From: Sphingomonas sanguinis
GTDB taxonomy: Bacteria; Pseudomonadota; Alphaproteobacteria; Sphingomonadales; Sphingomonadaceae
Assembly (NCBI RefSeq): GCF_019297835.1
Contig: NZ_CP079203.1
Location: 3,414,001-3,478,000, forward strand
Length of the DNA: 64,000 nt
Reading direction: 5' to 3'
In this document: in pieces, positions 35,523-44,739 of the stretch
Position numbering within the stretch: position 1 is the first letter of the stretch
Layout of the letters: each line of letters starts with the position of its first letter
The notes under the pieces: model-generated
Database searches by the model: none
Seen by the model: only the letters and a program-made list of their open reading frames with translations
What the model was told of the DNA's origin: nothing
Translations under genes and position numbers: made by a program

Positions 35523-36404
35523 GTGAAGAATCTGTCCTGGAGCGCTGTCCCCCTCGCCGTGCTGGCCTTGTCGGGATGCCAGTCCAAGCCCGAGGGGCAG
35601 GTCGCCGCCAAGGTCGACGGACAGGCGATCACCACGCAGGCGCTGGACGCCGAACTGGCCGACGCGCCGTCGGGCGTCGATCGTCTCGCCTATCGCAAGG
35701 CGGTATTGCCCCAGATCGTCGACCGCACCCTGCTGGCGCAGGCGGCGCAGAAGATGGGCCTCGACAAGACTCCCGAATTCGCCGCCCAGCGCGAACGGGA
35801 GGAGCAGAAGCTGCTCATCCAGATGCTGGCGCAGAAGCTGGCCAACACCGTGCCGGTGCCCAATGTCCAGGCGGTCGATGCCTATATCGCCGCGCGCCCT
35901 TATGAATTCGCGCAGCGGCAGAAATTCTATGTCGACCAGATCCGCTTCGCCAAGCCCGCCACCACCGACGCGCTGCTGGCGCTCGGCCGGTTCACCACGC
36001 TGGACGCGCTGGCCGACGAGCTGACCCGCAATGCCACGCCCTTTACCCGCGATCATGTCCTGATCGACTCGGCCTATCTCGACCCGGCCGTCGCGGCGCA
36101 GGTCGCCAAGCAGGCGTTCGGCGATCCCATCCTGCTGCCCTATAAGGACGGCTATACCGCCAACGCGATCATCCAGCGCATGGCGGCGCCGACGACCGGC
36201 GAACCGGCACGCGGGCTGGCGGCGGAGATCCTGCGGCGCAAGGCGATCGCCGATGCGCTCGGCAAGACGCTGAAGGACCAGCGTCAGAAGGCCAGCATCT
36301 CGTACGAGGCAGGATTCAAGCCCGCTGGCAAACCGGCGGCGGATAGCAAGGCCGTCAGCGATGCGGCGGGGCAGGTGCCTGTGAAGTCGGGCGCACAACG
36401 CTAA
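35523..36404 (+). CDS. EpsD-type peptidyl-prolyl isomerase lipoprotein
   Basis: A 293-residue lipoprotein: lipobox LALSGC, then a SurA/PpiD-like N-terminal chaperone part (VDGQAITTQALDAEL, YRKAVLPQIVDRTLLAQAA) and a parvulin-like region that is poorly conserved. It resembles the EpsD family found in exopolysaccharide loci that also make PEP-CTERM proteins, and the gene just upstream is a PEP-CTERM protein. The start is GTG 35523 with GGAG 8 bases before; no ATG works. Role: folding or insertion of envelope proteins, by inference. Confidence 0.78.
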   Translation: MKNLSWSAVPLAVLALSGCQSKPEGQVAAKVDGQAITTQALDAELADAPSGVDRLAYRKAVLPQIVDRTLLAQAAQKMGLDKTPEFAAQREREEQKLLIQMLAQKLANTVPVPNVQAVDAYIAARPYEFAQRQKFYVDQIRFAKPATTDALLALGRFTTLDALADELTRNATPFTRDHVLIDSAYLDPAVAAQVAKQAFGDPILLPYKDGYTANAIIQRMAAPTTGEPARGLAAEILRRKAIADALGKTLKDQRQKASISYEAGFKPAGKPAADSKAVSDAAGQVPVKSGAQR

Positions 36405-36429
36405 GCGTTTCCTCGCCCCTTCTGCATAA

Positions 36430-36710
36430 GACCATGCTGCATGGTCGAGGGGGTTCCTCGTGGTTGGGTCGTCGATCCTCGCCGACCGTGACGCCCCTCC
36501 GTCAGGTCCGCAGCTTGGCCGTTCTCTCCGGACAGGAGTCCTCTACGAACTCCCTATCCACCATCCCGGCGAAAGCCGGGATCCAGTTGCGGGACGATTG
36601 TAAGTTCCTCCGATTGCTGCCCAACCGGACCGCGGCCTTCGCCGGGGTGGTACATGTTATCAGGCGACGTGCCGACTTTCGCCGCGGAATCCTTGCAAGG
36701 GAGGAATAAC
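36430..36710. repeat. Broken family 2 repeat with a family 3 repeat inside
   Basis: The left part (ACCATGCTGCATGGTCGAGG from 36432, CCCCTCCGTCAGG at 36494-36506) and the right end (CCTTGCAAGGGAGGAATAAC at 36691-36710) belong to family 2. Between them is a family 3 pair: CATCCCGGCGAAAGCCGGGA (from about 36562) and its inverse near 36631-36650. This takes up most of the 474-base gap to the glycosyltransferase gene. Confidence 0.7.
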
Positions 36711-36824
36711 TGACCCGTGCAATCGAGCCTGCCGTAGCGTCATCTGGGCGCGGCAAGCGTTTGCGGTGCAGCAAATATGTAATACGCTTTGCAACCTTCG
36801 TCGCGCCTTGCGGGTTAACCGTAT

Positions 36825-36860
36825 CGCGAGGGGAATTGCGGAACTGCCGCTTCCCTCGCG
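36825..36860 (+). promoter_or_regulatory. Leader hairpin before the glycosyltransferase gene
   Basis: CGCGAGGG (36825-36832) pairs perfectly with CCCTCGCG (36853-36860), with an inner GCGG/CCGC stem (36838-36841, 36847-36850). It ends a few bases before the AAGGA ribosome binding site and 18 bases before the ATG, a position where it could modulate translation or mRNA stability. No T run follows, so it is not a terminator. Confidence 0.4.
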
Positions 36861-36878
36861 CCTGCAAGGACATGCGAT

Positions 36879-39149
36879 ATGGTGGATGCGAACGGAACCG
36901 TGATCGAACGACTGGCGCTGATCGGCAATTTCCTGCCACGTCAATGCGGACTCGCGACCTTCACCACCGACGTCTATTCCGCGCTGCGCAACCGGTTCCC
37001 CGAACTGGCGGTCGATGTCTATGCGATGGACGACCATCCCGGCCGCTATGCCTATCCCCCGGCGGTGACCGCCGCCATCCCGCAGCATGAGCGCGGCGCC
37101 TATATCGACATGGCGCGCCGGATCGAGGCGAGCGGCGCGCAGGCCATCTGGGTTCAGCACGAATATGGCATCTATGGCGGGGCCGCGGGCGAGCATCTGC
37201 TGGCGCTGCTCGACCGTACCACGCTGCCCGTGATCGCGACGCTGCACACCGTCCTCGAAAAGCCCTCGGCCGACGAGCGCCGCGTGATGGAAGGGCTGCT
37301 GCGCCGCTGCGCCCGGATCATCGTCATGGCCGACAAGGGGCGCGACATTCTCCAGCGCGTCTATGGCGCCGATCCGCGCCAGATTGCGATGATTCCGCAT
37401 GGCGTGCCGGACCGCGACCTCATCAACCCCGATTCGCTCAAGGCGCGTTTTGGATGGGAAGGACGCAAGGTGGTCTTCACCTTCGGCCTGCTCGCCCCGA
37501 ACAAGGGGATCGAGACGATCATCGAGGCGCTGCCCGCCGTCGCCGCGCATCACCCCGAACTTCTCTATGTCGTGCTGGGCGCGACGCATCCGAACCTGAT
37601 CGCGCATGAGGGTGAGGCCTATCGCGACCGGCTGAAGGCGCTAGCCGAGGCGCGCGGCGTCGCCGACAATGTCGCCTTTGTCGACGCGTTCGTCGAGCAT
37701 GACGAGCTGATCGAATATCTCCAGGCGGCCGATATCTATGCGACGCCCTATACCAACCCCGCCCAGATCACGAGCGGCACGCTGTCCTATGCGGTGGGCG
37801 TCGGCAAGGCGGTGATCTCCACGCCTTATGTCCATGCGGTCGAGATTCTGGGCGACGATCACGGCGTCCTGGTCGACTTCTGCGACGCAAGCGCCTTTGC
37901 CCGCGAGATCGACCGGCTGCTGTCCGACGAAGCGGCGCGCAATCGCCTGTCGCAGCGGGCCTATGCGCGGGGCCGCACCATGATCTGGCCGCGTCTGGCC
38001 GAGGCGGCGGTGGAGCAGATGGCGGCGGCGATCACCGCGCGTCCCCGCCGGATCGCCGGTTCGCATCAGACCAGCATCAAGCCGCTCCAGGCCGACATCG
38101 CCGCCGTCGAGCGAATGAGCGACTCGACCGGCATGTTGCAGCATGCCATCTACTCGATCCCCGATCGTCGCCATGGCTATTGTATCGACGATAATGCCCG
38201 TGCGCTGATCTTCATGACGCAGGCGCCGGACATCGATCCCGTCACGCGCGATAAGTGGACGACCATTTACGCCTCGTTCCTGCAATATGCCTGGAACCCG
38301 GAAGCGCGGCGCTATCGCAACTTCATGCGTTTCGACCGCAGCTGGTGCGAGGATGTCGGGTCGGAGGATTCCAATGGCCGGACCCTCTGGGCGCTGGGCG
38401 TGACCGCGCGCGACGCGCAGATGGCCAAGCATCGCGATTGGGCGCAGATGTGGTTCGACGCCACCGCCTCGCTGGCGCTCGACCTGGGATCGCTGCGCGC
38501 GCAGGCCTTTGCGATGCTGGGCGCGGCGGCGATGCTGGAGGCACGGCCGGGGCACCAACTGGCGCGCGCCATTCTGGAAAAGCTGCCCCCGCTGCATCTC
38601 GCCCTGCTGGAAGAAGCACGGCGGCCCGAGTGGCAATGGTTCGAGATCGTGCTCGCCTATGACAATGCCCGCGTGCCGCAGGCCCTGATCGAGGCGGGGC
38701 GGTCGCTGGGTCGGCAGGAGCTGATCGATTGCGGCATTTCGACGCTGGAATGGATCGTTGGGAAGCAGACCTCGCCCGAGGGCCGTTTCCGCGCGGTCGG
38801 CAGCGAGAGCTTCGGCCGTCCCTATGCCGAGCCGTTGCAGTTCGACCAGCAGCCGCTGGAGGCGCAGGCGACGGTCGAGGCGTGCCAGTCGGCTTATGCC
38901 GCCACCCGCGACCCGCGCTGGATCGCCGAGGGCGAGCGGGCCTATGGCTGGTTCCTGGGCGCCAACGACCTCGACCTGCCGCTGGCGACGGCGCAGGACG
39001 GCGGCTGTTTCGACGGGCTGATGCCGACCGGCCTCAACCGCAACCAGGGTGCCGAGTCGATTCTGGCACTTCAACTCGCCAATTGCGCGATAGCCAGGCT
39101 TTGCCATTCCGCGTCATCCATGGCAGGAGCCGAACGTCACATTGCCTGA
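36879..39149 (+). CDS. GT4-family glycosyltransferase fused to a C-terminal toroid-like domain
   Basis: A 756-residue cytosolic protein. Residues about 10-390 are a GT-B glycosyltransferase of family 4 (GNFLPRQCGLATFTTDVY, VQHEYGIYGG, FTFGLLAPNKGIETIIEALP, SGTLSYAVGVGKAVISTPY). Residues about 400-740 are helical with RRHGYCIDDNARALIF, NGRTLWALGV, WFEIVLAYDNARVPQAL and FDQQPLEAQATVEACQSAY, a layout like the alpha/alpha-toroids of sugar-acting enzymes. AAGGA stands 8 bases before the ATG. It is followed 62 bases later by a GH130 gene, so both probably work on one glycan, likely a mannose-containing one; the product is unknown. Confidence 0.85.
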   Translation: MVDANGTVIERLALIGNFLPRQCGLATFTTDVYSALRNRFPELAVDVYAMDDHPGRYAYPPAVTAAIPQHERGAYIDMARRIEASGAQAIWVQHEYGIYGGAAGEHLLALLDRTTLPVIATLHTVLEKPSADERRVMEGLLRRCARIIVMADKGRDILQRVYGADPRQIAMIPHGVPDRDLINPDSLKARFGWEGRKVVFTFGLLAPNKGIETIIEALPAVAAHHPELLYVVLGATHPNLIAHEGEAYRDRLKALAEARGVADNVAFVDAFVEHDELIEYLQAADIYATPYTNPAQITSGTLSYAVGVGKAVISTPYVHAVEILGDDHGVLVDFCDASAFAREIDRLLSDEAARNRLSQRAYARGRTMIWPRLAEAAVEQMAAAITARPRRIAGSHQTSIKPLQADIAAVERMSDSTGMLQHAIYSIPDRRHGYCIDDNARALIFMTQAPDIDPVTRDKWTTIYASFLQYAWNPEARRYRNFMRFDRSWCEDVGSEDSNGRTLWALGVTARDAQMAKHRDWAQMWFDATASLALDLGSLRAQAFAMLGAAAMLEARPGHQLARAILEKLPPLHLALLEEARRPEWQWFEIVLAYDNARVPQALIEAGRSLGRQELIDCGISTLEWIVGKQTSPEGRFRAVGSESFGRPYAEPLQFDQQPLEAQATVEACQSAYAATRDPRWIAEGERAYGWFLGANDLDLPLATAQDGGCFDGLMPTGLNRNQGAESILALQLANCAIARLCHSASSMAGAERHIA

Positions 39150-39211
39150 CATGCTGTCATGTTTGGGGGATGTGATGAGCGTTTTGGGTAAAGTGGCGAG
39201 ACGGTAGCGCG

Positions 39212-40495
39212 ATGGATTTGTTCAACCACCGGCTGCGGCTTCATGCCGATCCTTCGCGCGTCGTCGTGCGGCCGTTCCATATTGCCTGGGGCGGCGGCAA
39301 CGGTGCACCGCCCAGCCGCACCGAGCGGCTGGTGGGCGAGGTTCTGGCCATGTCGCCGCAGGAAGCCCGCGACCAGCTGGAAACCGTGCTGAAGGATTTC
39401 GAGGCGCGGCACTGGCAGACGCGGCGCGTCTTCATGACCCGCTACGACCAGATCGAGGATCTGCTGAAGCTCGACGGGTCGAAGATCGGCGATGAGAAGC
39501 GCCAGCTGATCGGCGCCTATTTCTGCCACGAATACAGCTATGCCGCCGCCGCGCTGATGAACCCGTCGGCAGTGCCGCATTTCGACCAGACCGGCATCCA
39601 GCCGGGGTCGCAGCGCATCCTGATGTCGATGCGCTCGGTGGGTGAGGGGCATATCTCCTCGGTCGCCTTCCGCGAAGGCATCATCAACGATCAGAACCAG
39701 CTTCGCCTCGCGCCCGAGCCGCCCTTCGCGACCGCGACCGACGTGCATGGCTGGGGTGAGGAAGACGTGCCGAGTGGCCCGATCACGGTGCATCGCCACC
39801 GCGACTCGACGCTGTCGGGCACCGTCATCTTCCCGATCACTCAGGCCCAGTCCAAGGGGCTGGAGGACATGCGGATCGTCCAGTTCACGCATGACGACGG
39901 CGCAGTCGAGTGGATCGGCACCTACACCGCCTATGACGGCTCGGGCATCCAGTCCGAACTGATGCGCACCCGCGACTTCCGCGCGTTCGATCTGGTGCCG
40001 ATGACAGGCGCGGCGGCGCGCAACAAGGGCATGGCGCTATTCCCGCGCAAGGTCGCTGGCCAATATATGATGATCGGGCGGCAGGACGGCGAAAACCTGT
40101 TCCTGCTCAAGTCCGACTCGCTGACACACTGGGACGAGGGCGAAAAGATCCTGACCCCCGTCTATCCGTGGGAGCTGGTGCAGATCGGCAATTGCGGTCC
40201 GCCCATCGAGACGGACGAGGGTTGGCTGCTGCTGACTCACGGCGTCGGCGCGATGCGCAAATATTCGATCGGCGCGGCGCTGCTCGACAAGAACGATCCG
40301 TCCAAGGTGCTCGGCCGGACGAAGCAGCCGATCCTGGCCGCCAAGGATCAGGACCGCGAGGGCTATGTGCCCAACGTCGTCTATTCCTGCGGCGCGATCC
40401 GGCACGGCGACTCGCTGTTCCTGCCTTACGGCATCGCGGACAGCTCGATCGGCTTTGCGTTCGTGAAGATCAGCGAGCTTCTTGCCGCGATGTGA
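39212..40495 (+). CDS. GH130-family glycoside phosphorylase-like protein
   Basis: A 427-residue protein. After a 110-residue N-terminal region it follows the five-bladed propeller of GH130, enzymes that phosphorolyse or hydrolyse beta-mannosides: GVGAMRKYSIGAALLDKNDP, then GYVPNVVYSCGAIRHGDSLF and LPYGIADSSIGFA, the family ending. It stands directly behind the GT4 fusion gene on the same strand. Specificity (mannosyl-glucose, beta-1,2-mannan or other) cannot be read. The Shine-Dalgarno is weak, and translation may depend on the upstream gene. Confidence 0.87.
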   Translation: MDLFNHRLRLHADPSRVVVRPFHIAWGGGNGAPPSRTERLVGEVLAMSPQEARDQLETVLKDFEARHWQTRRVFMTRYDQIEDLLKLDGSKIGDEKRQLIGAYFCHEYSYAAAALMNPSAVPHFDQTGIQPGSQRILMSMRSVGEGHISSVAFREGIINDQNQLRLAPEPPFATATDVHGWGEEDVPSGPITVHRHRDSTLSGTVIFPITQAQSKGLEDMRIVQFTHDDGAVEWIGTYTAYDGSGIQSELMRTRDFRAFDLVPMTGAAARNKGMALFPRKVAGQYMMIGRQDGENLFLLKSDSLTHWDEGEKILTPVYPWELVQIGNCGPPIETDEGWLLLTHGVGAMRKYSIGAALLDKNDPSKVLGRTKQPILAAKDQDREGYVPNVVYSCGAIRHGDSLFLPYGIADSSIGFAFVKISELLAAM

Positions 40496-40541
40496 TGACC
40501 GGGGGCGTTGGTAGGGATACCGCGCCATCGACCCTCTTTAT

Positions 40542-40660
40542 TCCTCCCCTGTAAGGGGAGGGGGACCATGCGAAGCATGGTGGAGGGGTGTCCCCCTCTC
40601 GATAGCGGGACACTCCTCCGTCAGACCTTCGGCCTGCCACCTCCCCTTGCAGGGGAGGAA
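40542..40660. repeat. Family 2 intergenic repeat
   Basis: TCCTCCCCTGTAAGGGGAGG at the left, ACCATGCGAAGCATGGTGGA inside, CCTCCGTCAGACCTTCGG and TTGCAGGGGAGGAA at the right. It lies between the convergent GH130 and OPT genes and is very close in sequence to 16851-16988. Confidence 0.85.
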
Positions 40661-40681
40661 TGATAGTCGGCTCCCGTAGGA

Positions 40682-42658
40682 TCAGCGCGCCGCTGGCGGC
40701 AGGCTGACGACCTGACGGCGCGTGTAGCGATACAGCGCCGCCACGATTCCGAGGAACAGGATCGTCCCCCCGACCAGCGCCGGAGTGGCAAAACCCTCTC
40801 CGACCAGTGCCAGCGGCGCGTCGGAATTGGTCAGATAGACGATCCCCGCAAAGCCGACGCCCCACAGGCTCTCGCCGACGATCAGACCGGTCGCGGCCAA
40901 CACGCCTAACCGCTCGGCGGCTTCGGGGTTCGCGCTGCGCTTGGCCCAGCGGTCATAGGCATGGCCGATGGTGGCGCCGACCACGACCGGCAGCGTGGCC
41001 GACATGGGCAGGTAGATGCCCAGCCCCACGCCCAGCGGCGGCAGGCGCAACCAGCCGAGCTTGCCCAGCACCTCATCCATCACGATCACCCCGACGCCGA
41101 CCAGTGCGCCGATCCCGATCATGCCCCAGTTGAGATCACCGCCCAGCACGCCCTTGGCCAGCGCCGAGATCAGCGCGGCCTGCGGTGCGGACAGCGCGTT
41201 GGGGCCAGCCCCCGGTGTGCCCGCAAAGCCCAGCGTCGCGTTGAGCAGGTCGAGAACGGGCGGGATCACCAGGCTGCCGAAGACGACGCCGATGACCAGC
41301 GCCACCTGCTGCTTCCACGGCGTCGCACCGACCAGCTCGCCGGTCTTCAGGTCCTGGAGATTGTCGTTGGAGATGGTCGCGACGCCGAACACGACGCCGG
41401 TGACGATCAGCGCATAGGCGACCAGCGCCTGCGTGGTCTCGGGGGATGTGCCGCGCCCGAACAGGCCGACGAGGAGCAGCGCTGCGGCCAGGACCGAAAG
41501 GATGCCTATGCCCGACACCGGGCTGTTCGAGGCCCCGATCAGACCCGCCATATACCCGCAGACGGCGGCGATCACGAGGCCGATGAGCAGGATGAATAGC
41601 AGCGCGCCGCCGATCAGCGCGAAGCCCGACGCGGCGAGCGGCCCGCCCGCGATCACCGACCATAGGAGGCCCGCAATCGGGACCAAAGTCGCCAGTGCCA
41701 CGGCCGCGACGATGCCGATCGGCAGGTCGCGCTCGCCGATCGCCAGCACTGCGCCGTCGCGCCGTGCCGAGGAAGCAGCTAGCGAGGAGCGGATGCCGCC
41801 GACGACCGGCCCGATGATCTTCAACAATGTCCAGATCGCCGCCACCCCGATCACGCCCGCGCCCAGGAAACGCACGTCGCGGCTGAAGATGCCGCCCGCC
41901 CAATCGGCGACCGGTCCGGTCGAGGGGGCCATGGCGGTCAGAATGGGCAGTGCCACCCACCATCCGATCGCGATCCCCGCCAGCATCGCGACGCCGACCG
42001 ACAGGCCGACCAGATGCCCCACCCCAATCAGCGCGAAGGACAGCCCACCCGAAATCCCGGTCGCGCCCGCGCCGGTGCGGAACCAGACGCTTGCCTCAGC
42101 CACCGCCAGCTTGGTCTGGGTCAGGATCGCGAACGCGGCCGAGGCGACGGCGTTGACGACGATCAGCCGCAGGCCAGTCGCGCTCTCCGCCTCGCCCTCG
42201 CGACTGCCTGCGCCGACCTTCAGCACTTCGGCGGCGGCGCGGCCCTCCGGATAGGGCAGGTCGGTGTCGACGACGAGGGCGCGGCGCAATGGCACCGAGA
42301 ACATGACGCCGAGAATGCCGCCCGTGGCCGTAATTCCGGCGGTCAGCCAATAGGGAAAACCCTGCCACCAGCCGATCATGACGAGGCCCGGTAGCACGAA
42401 GATGATCGCCGCCAGCGTCCCCGCCGCCGAGGCGACCGTCTGGACGATATTGTTCTCCAGCACCGAGCTGTTCGGCAGATAACGCAGGATGGCCATCGAT
42501 ATGACCGCCGCCGGGATCGAGGTGGCGAAGGTCAGCCCGACCTTGAGGCCGAGATAGACGTTCGCGGCGGTGAACAACAGGGTGATGATCCCGCCCAACG
42601 CGATGCCGCGAAGGGTCAGTTCGGCAACGGGGCGGGCGGCAGTGGGAGTACGGCTCAT
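40682..42658 (-). CDS. OPT-family oligopeptide transporter
   Basis: A 658-residue inner-membrane carrier with about 15 hydrophobic segments. It opens ELTLRGIALGGIITLLFTAA then NVYLGLKVGLTFATSIPAA, the OPT start, and holds FPYWLTAGI, GLIGASNSPVSGIGIL (the NPG/NSP-type loop) and DLKTGELVGATPWKQQ. OPT proteins move small peptides or metal-chelates with protons. It is transcribed alone; the substrate is unknown. Confidence 0.93.
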   Translation of the reverse strand: MSRTPTAARPVAELTLRGIALGGIITLLFTAANVYLGLKVGLTFATSIPAAVISMAILRYLPNSSVLENNIVQTVASAAGTLAAIIFVLPGLVMIGWWQGFPYWLTAGITATGGILGVMFSVPLRRALVVDTDLPYPEGRAAAEVLKVGAGSREGEAESATGLRLIVVNAVASAAFAILTQTKLAVAEASVWFRTGAGATGISGGLSFALIGVGHLVGLSVGVAMLAGIAIGWWVALPILTAMAPSTGPVADWAGGIFSRDVRFLGAGVIGVAAIWTLLKIIGPVVGGIRSSLAASSARRDGAVLAIGERDLPIGIVAAVALATLVPIAGLLWSVIAGGPLAASGFALIGGALLFILLIGLVIAAVCGYMAGLIGASNSPVSGIGILSVLAAALLLVGLFGRGTSPETTQALVAYALIVTGVVFGVATISNDNLQDLKTGELVGATPWKQQVALVIGVVFGSLVIPPVLDLLNATLGFAGTPGAGPNALSAPQAALISALAKGVLGGDLNWGMIGIGALVGVGVIVMDEVLGKLGWLRLPPLGVGLGIYLPMSATLPVVVGATIGHAYDRWAKRSANPEAAERLGVLAATGLIVGESLWGVGFAGIVYLTNSDAPLALVGEGFATPALVGGTILFLGIVAALYRYTRRQVVSLPPAAR

Positions 42659-42764
42659 GCGCGCAGATGTGGCAGAAGGCGCGGCGCTCGCCTAGCGTTT
42701 CGTGTGTGAGGGAGCTTCGGCTTGGTCCGGCGGGAGCGGAAGGAGAAATATTCCTCCCCAACCG

Positions 42765-42992
42765 CCGTTCAGCCTGGGCGAAGTCGAAGGCTACGCGATT
42801 CCACCGCCAAAGGCCCCGCCCCGGCGAAGGCCGGGGTCCACTTGCATGGGCCATCGAAGGCGCGACATCTTCGCCTCCCCCGCAACGGTTCGCGCACCAC
42901 GAGCTTTATCGGATCTGGCCCCCGGCCTTCGCCGGGGTGGGGCTTGGGGTGAATGGATTCCCGTGGCCTTCGACTTCGCTCAGGCGGAACGG
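42765..42992. repeat. Family 1 pair around a family 3 pair
   Basis: An inverse copy of family 1 (42765-42790) and a forward copy (42965-42992) bracket a family 3 pair (about 42817-42840 and 42918-42940). This mosaic makes up most of the 389-base gap between the OPT gene start and the ATPase gene end; no gene is supported there. Confidence 0.8.
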
Positions 42993-43026
42993 AGGTTGGG
43001 ATTGGCGGCATTGGCCATGGAGAAGG

Positions 43027-44637
43027 CTACCCCCGGAACAAATTTCCCAAGACCCCGCGTACCACCGCGCCGACGATCCCGCCGCCCGCATTGGTCGACC
43101 GCCGCCGCGAGCCGCCGCCGAACACCTGCTTGCCGATCTCGTTGGCCACCTGTCGCCCGATCGAGGAACTGGCCGAGCGCGCCGCGCTGCTCGCCATCTT
43201 GGCCCAGGGGGAGTTGGCCGCCGCCCGCTGTTCGGCGATGCGGGCGCGTTCGGCGTCCTTGGCTGCCTTCGCATCCGCCTTCGCCTGTTGCGCCGCCTGC
43301 TTGTCGGCCTCGGTCGCCGCCTTGGCTTCGGCGGCGGCAGCGGCGGCTTCCTGGGTCTTGGCGGCGAGCAGTTCCTCGGCCGATTCGCGGTCGACTGCCT
43401 GATCGTATTTCGCACCGACCGCGTCGGTTTCGACCAGTATCTTGCGCTCGTCGGGCGTTGCGGGGCCGACCCGGCTGCGCGGCGGGGCGATCAGGGTACG
43501 CTCGACGGGCGAGGGCGAACCGTCGGGCTGGAGCAGCGAGACCAGCGCCTCGCCGACCTTCAACTCGGTGATGGCGGTGGTGACATCGACGCCGGGATTG
43601 GCGCGGAACGTTTCCGCTGCCGAGCGCACCGCCGCCTGATCGCGCGGCGTGAAGGCGCGCAGCGCGTGCTGTACGCGGTTGCCCAGCTGTCCGGCGATCT
43701 TGTCGGGCACGTCGATCGGGTTCTGGGTGATGAAATAGACGCCGACGCCCTTGGACCGGATCAGCCGCACGACGCGCTCGATCGTGTCGACCAGCGCGGG
43801 CGCAGCCTCGTCGAACAGCAGATGCGCCTCGTCGAAGAAGAAAACCAGCTTGGGCTTGTCGGGGTCGCCGATCTCGGGAAGCTGCTCGAACAGTTCGGAC
43901 AGCAGCCACAGTAGGAAAGTGGCGTAGAGCTTGGGGCTGGCCATCAACTGATCGGCGGCGAGAATATTGACTACGCCGCGTCCCGAGTCATCGACCGCGA
44001 TCAGGTCGGACAGCTCCAGCGCCGGTTCGCCGAAGAAATGCTCGCCCCCTTGCGTTCGCAACTGGAGCAGCGCGCGCTGGATCGCACCGACCGACTGTTT
44101 GGAGACATTGCCATAGGTGGTGGTCAGCTCGTCCGCCCGTGCCGCGCATTCGGCGAGCATCGCCTGGAGGTCGTCCAGGTCGAGGAGGAGCAAGCCTTCC
44201 TTGTCCGCAACGTGGAAGGCGATGGTCAGCACGCCCTCCTGCGTCTCGTTCAGGCCCATCATCCGCGCGAGCAGCAGCGGCCCCATCTCCGACACGGTGG
44301 CGCGAACGGGATGCCCCTGGGTGCCGAAAAGGTCCCAGAACTGTACCGGCGCGGCCTCATAGGCCCAGTCGGTCATGCCCAGCTCGGCGGCGCGCGCGGT
44401 GAAGGCGGCATGCGTTTTGCCCATCGCCGATCCGGCAAGGCCCAGCCCCGACAGGTCGCCCTTCACGTCGGCGACGAAGCTGGGCACGCCCGCGCGGGAA
44501 AATCCCTCGACCATGGTTTGCAGCGTCACCGTCTTGCCCGTGCCGGTCGCACCCGCGATCAGGCCGTGCCTGTTCGCGCGCTTGAGGTCGATCGCCTGTG
44601 GCTTGCCGCCACCCATGCCGATGAAGATGCCGTCCAT
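43027..44637 (-). CDS. HerA-like ATPase with DUF853 domain (YjgR family)
   Basis: A 536-residue P-loop ATPase: [20 protein letters not shown] near the N-terminus (Walker A), [11 protein letters not shown] (Walker B), and [13 protein letters not shown]. The C-terminal quarter has a long Ala/Lys/Gln coiled coil ([19 protein letters not shown]) and a Gly-rich end. Family members are called HerA-like helicases by fold, but their function is unknown. ATG 44637 (MDGIFIGMG) matches homologs; another ATG at 44646 is 3 codons upstream. Confidence 0.88.
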   Translation of the reverse strand: MDGIFIGMGGGKPQAIDLKRANRHGLIAGATGTGKTVTLQTMVEGFSRAGVPSFVADVKGDLSGLGLAGSAMGKTHAAFTARAAELGMTDWAYEAAPVQFWDLFGTQGHPVRATVSEMGPLLLARMMGLNETQEGVLTIAFHVADKEGLLLLDLDDLQAMLAECAARADELTTTYGNVSKQSVGAIQRALLQLRTQGGEHFFGEPALELSDLIAVDDSGRGVVNILAADQLMASPKLYATFLLWLLSELFEQLPEIGDPDKPKLVFFFDEAHLLFDEAAPALVDTIERVVRLIRSKGVGVYFITQNPIDVPDKIAGQLGNRVQHALRAFTPRDQAAVRSAAETFRANPGVDVTTAITELKVGEALVSLLQPDGSPSPVERTLIAPPRSRVGPATPDERKILVETDAVGAKYDQAVDRESAEELLAAKTQEAAAAAAEAKAATEADKQAAQQAKADAKAAKDAERARIAEQRAAANSPWAKMASSAARSASSSIGRQVANEIGKQVFGGGSRRRSTNAGGGIVGAVVRGVLGNLFRG

Positions 44638-44676
44638 GGCGCGCATTGTATCGCCGTGAACGGGGACGGGAATAGC

Positions 44677-44710
44677 AAAAGGCCGCCGCATCCTTGGGAT
44701 GCGACGGCCT
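44677..44710 (-). terminator. Intrinsic terminator of the degP gene
   Basis: Read on the minus strand, a 14-position stem (44697-44710 with 44680-44693, one mismatch) has a 3-base loop and four T after. It lies 30 bases past the degP stop. Confidence 0.88.
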
Positions 44711-44739
44711 TTTTGTCTCGGCCCGTAAAGGAGGACGGG

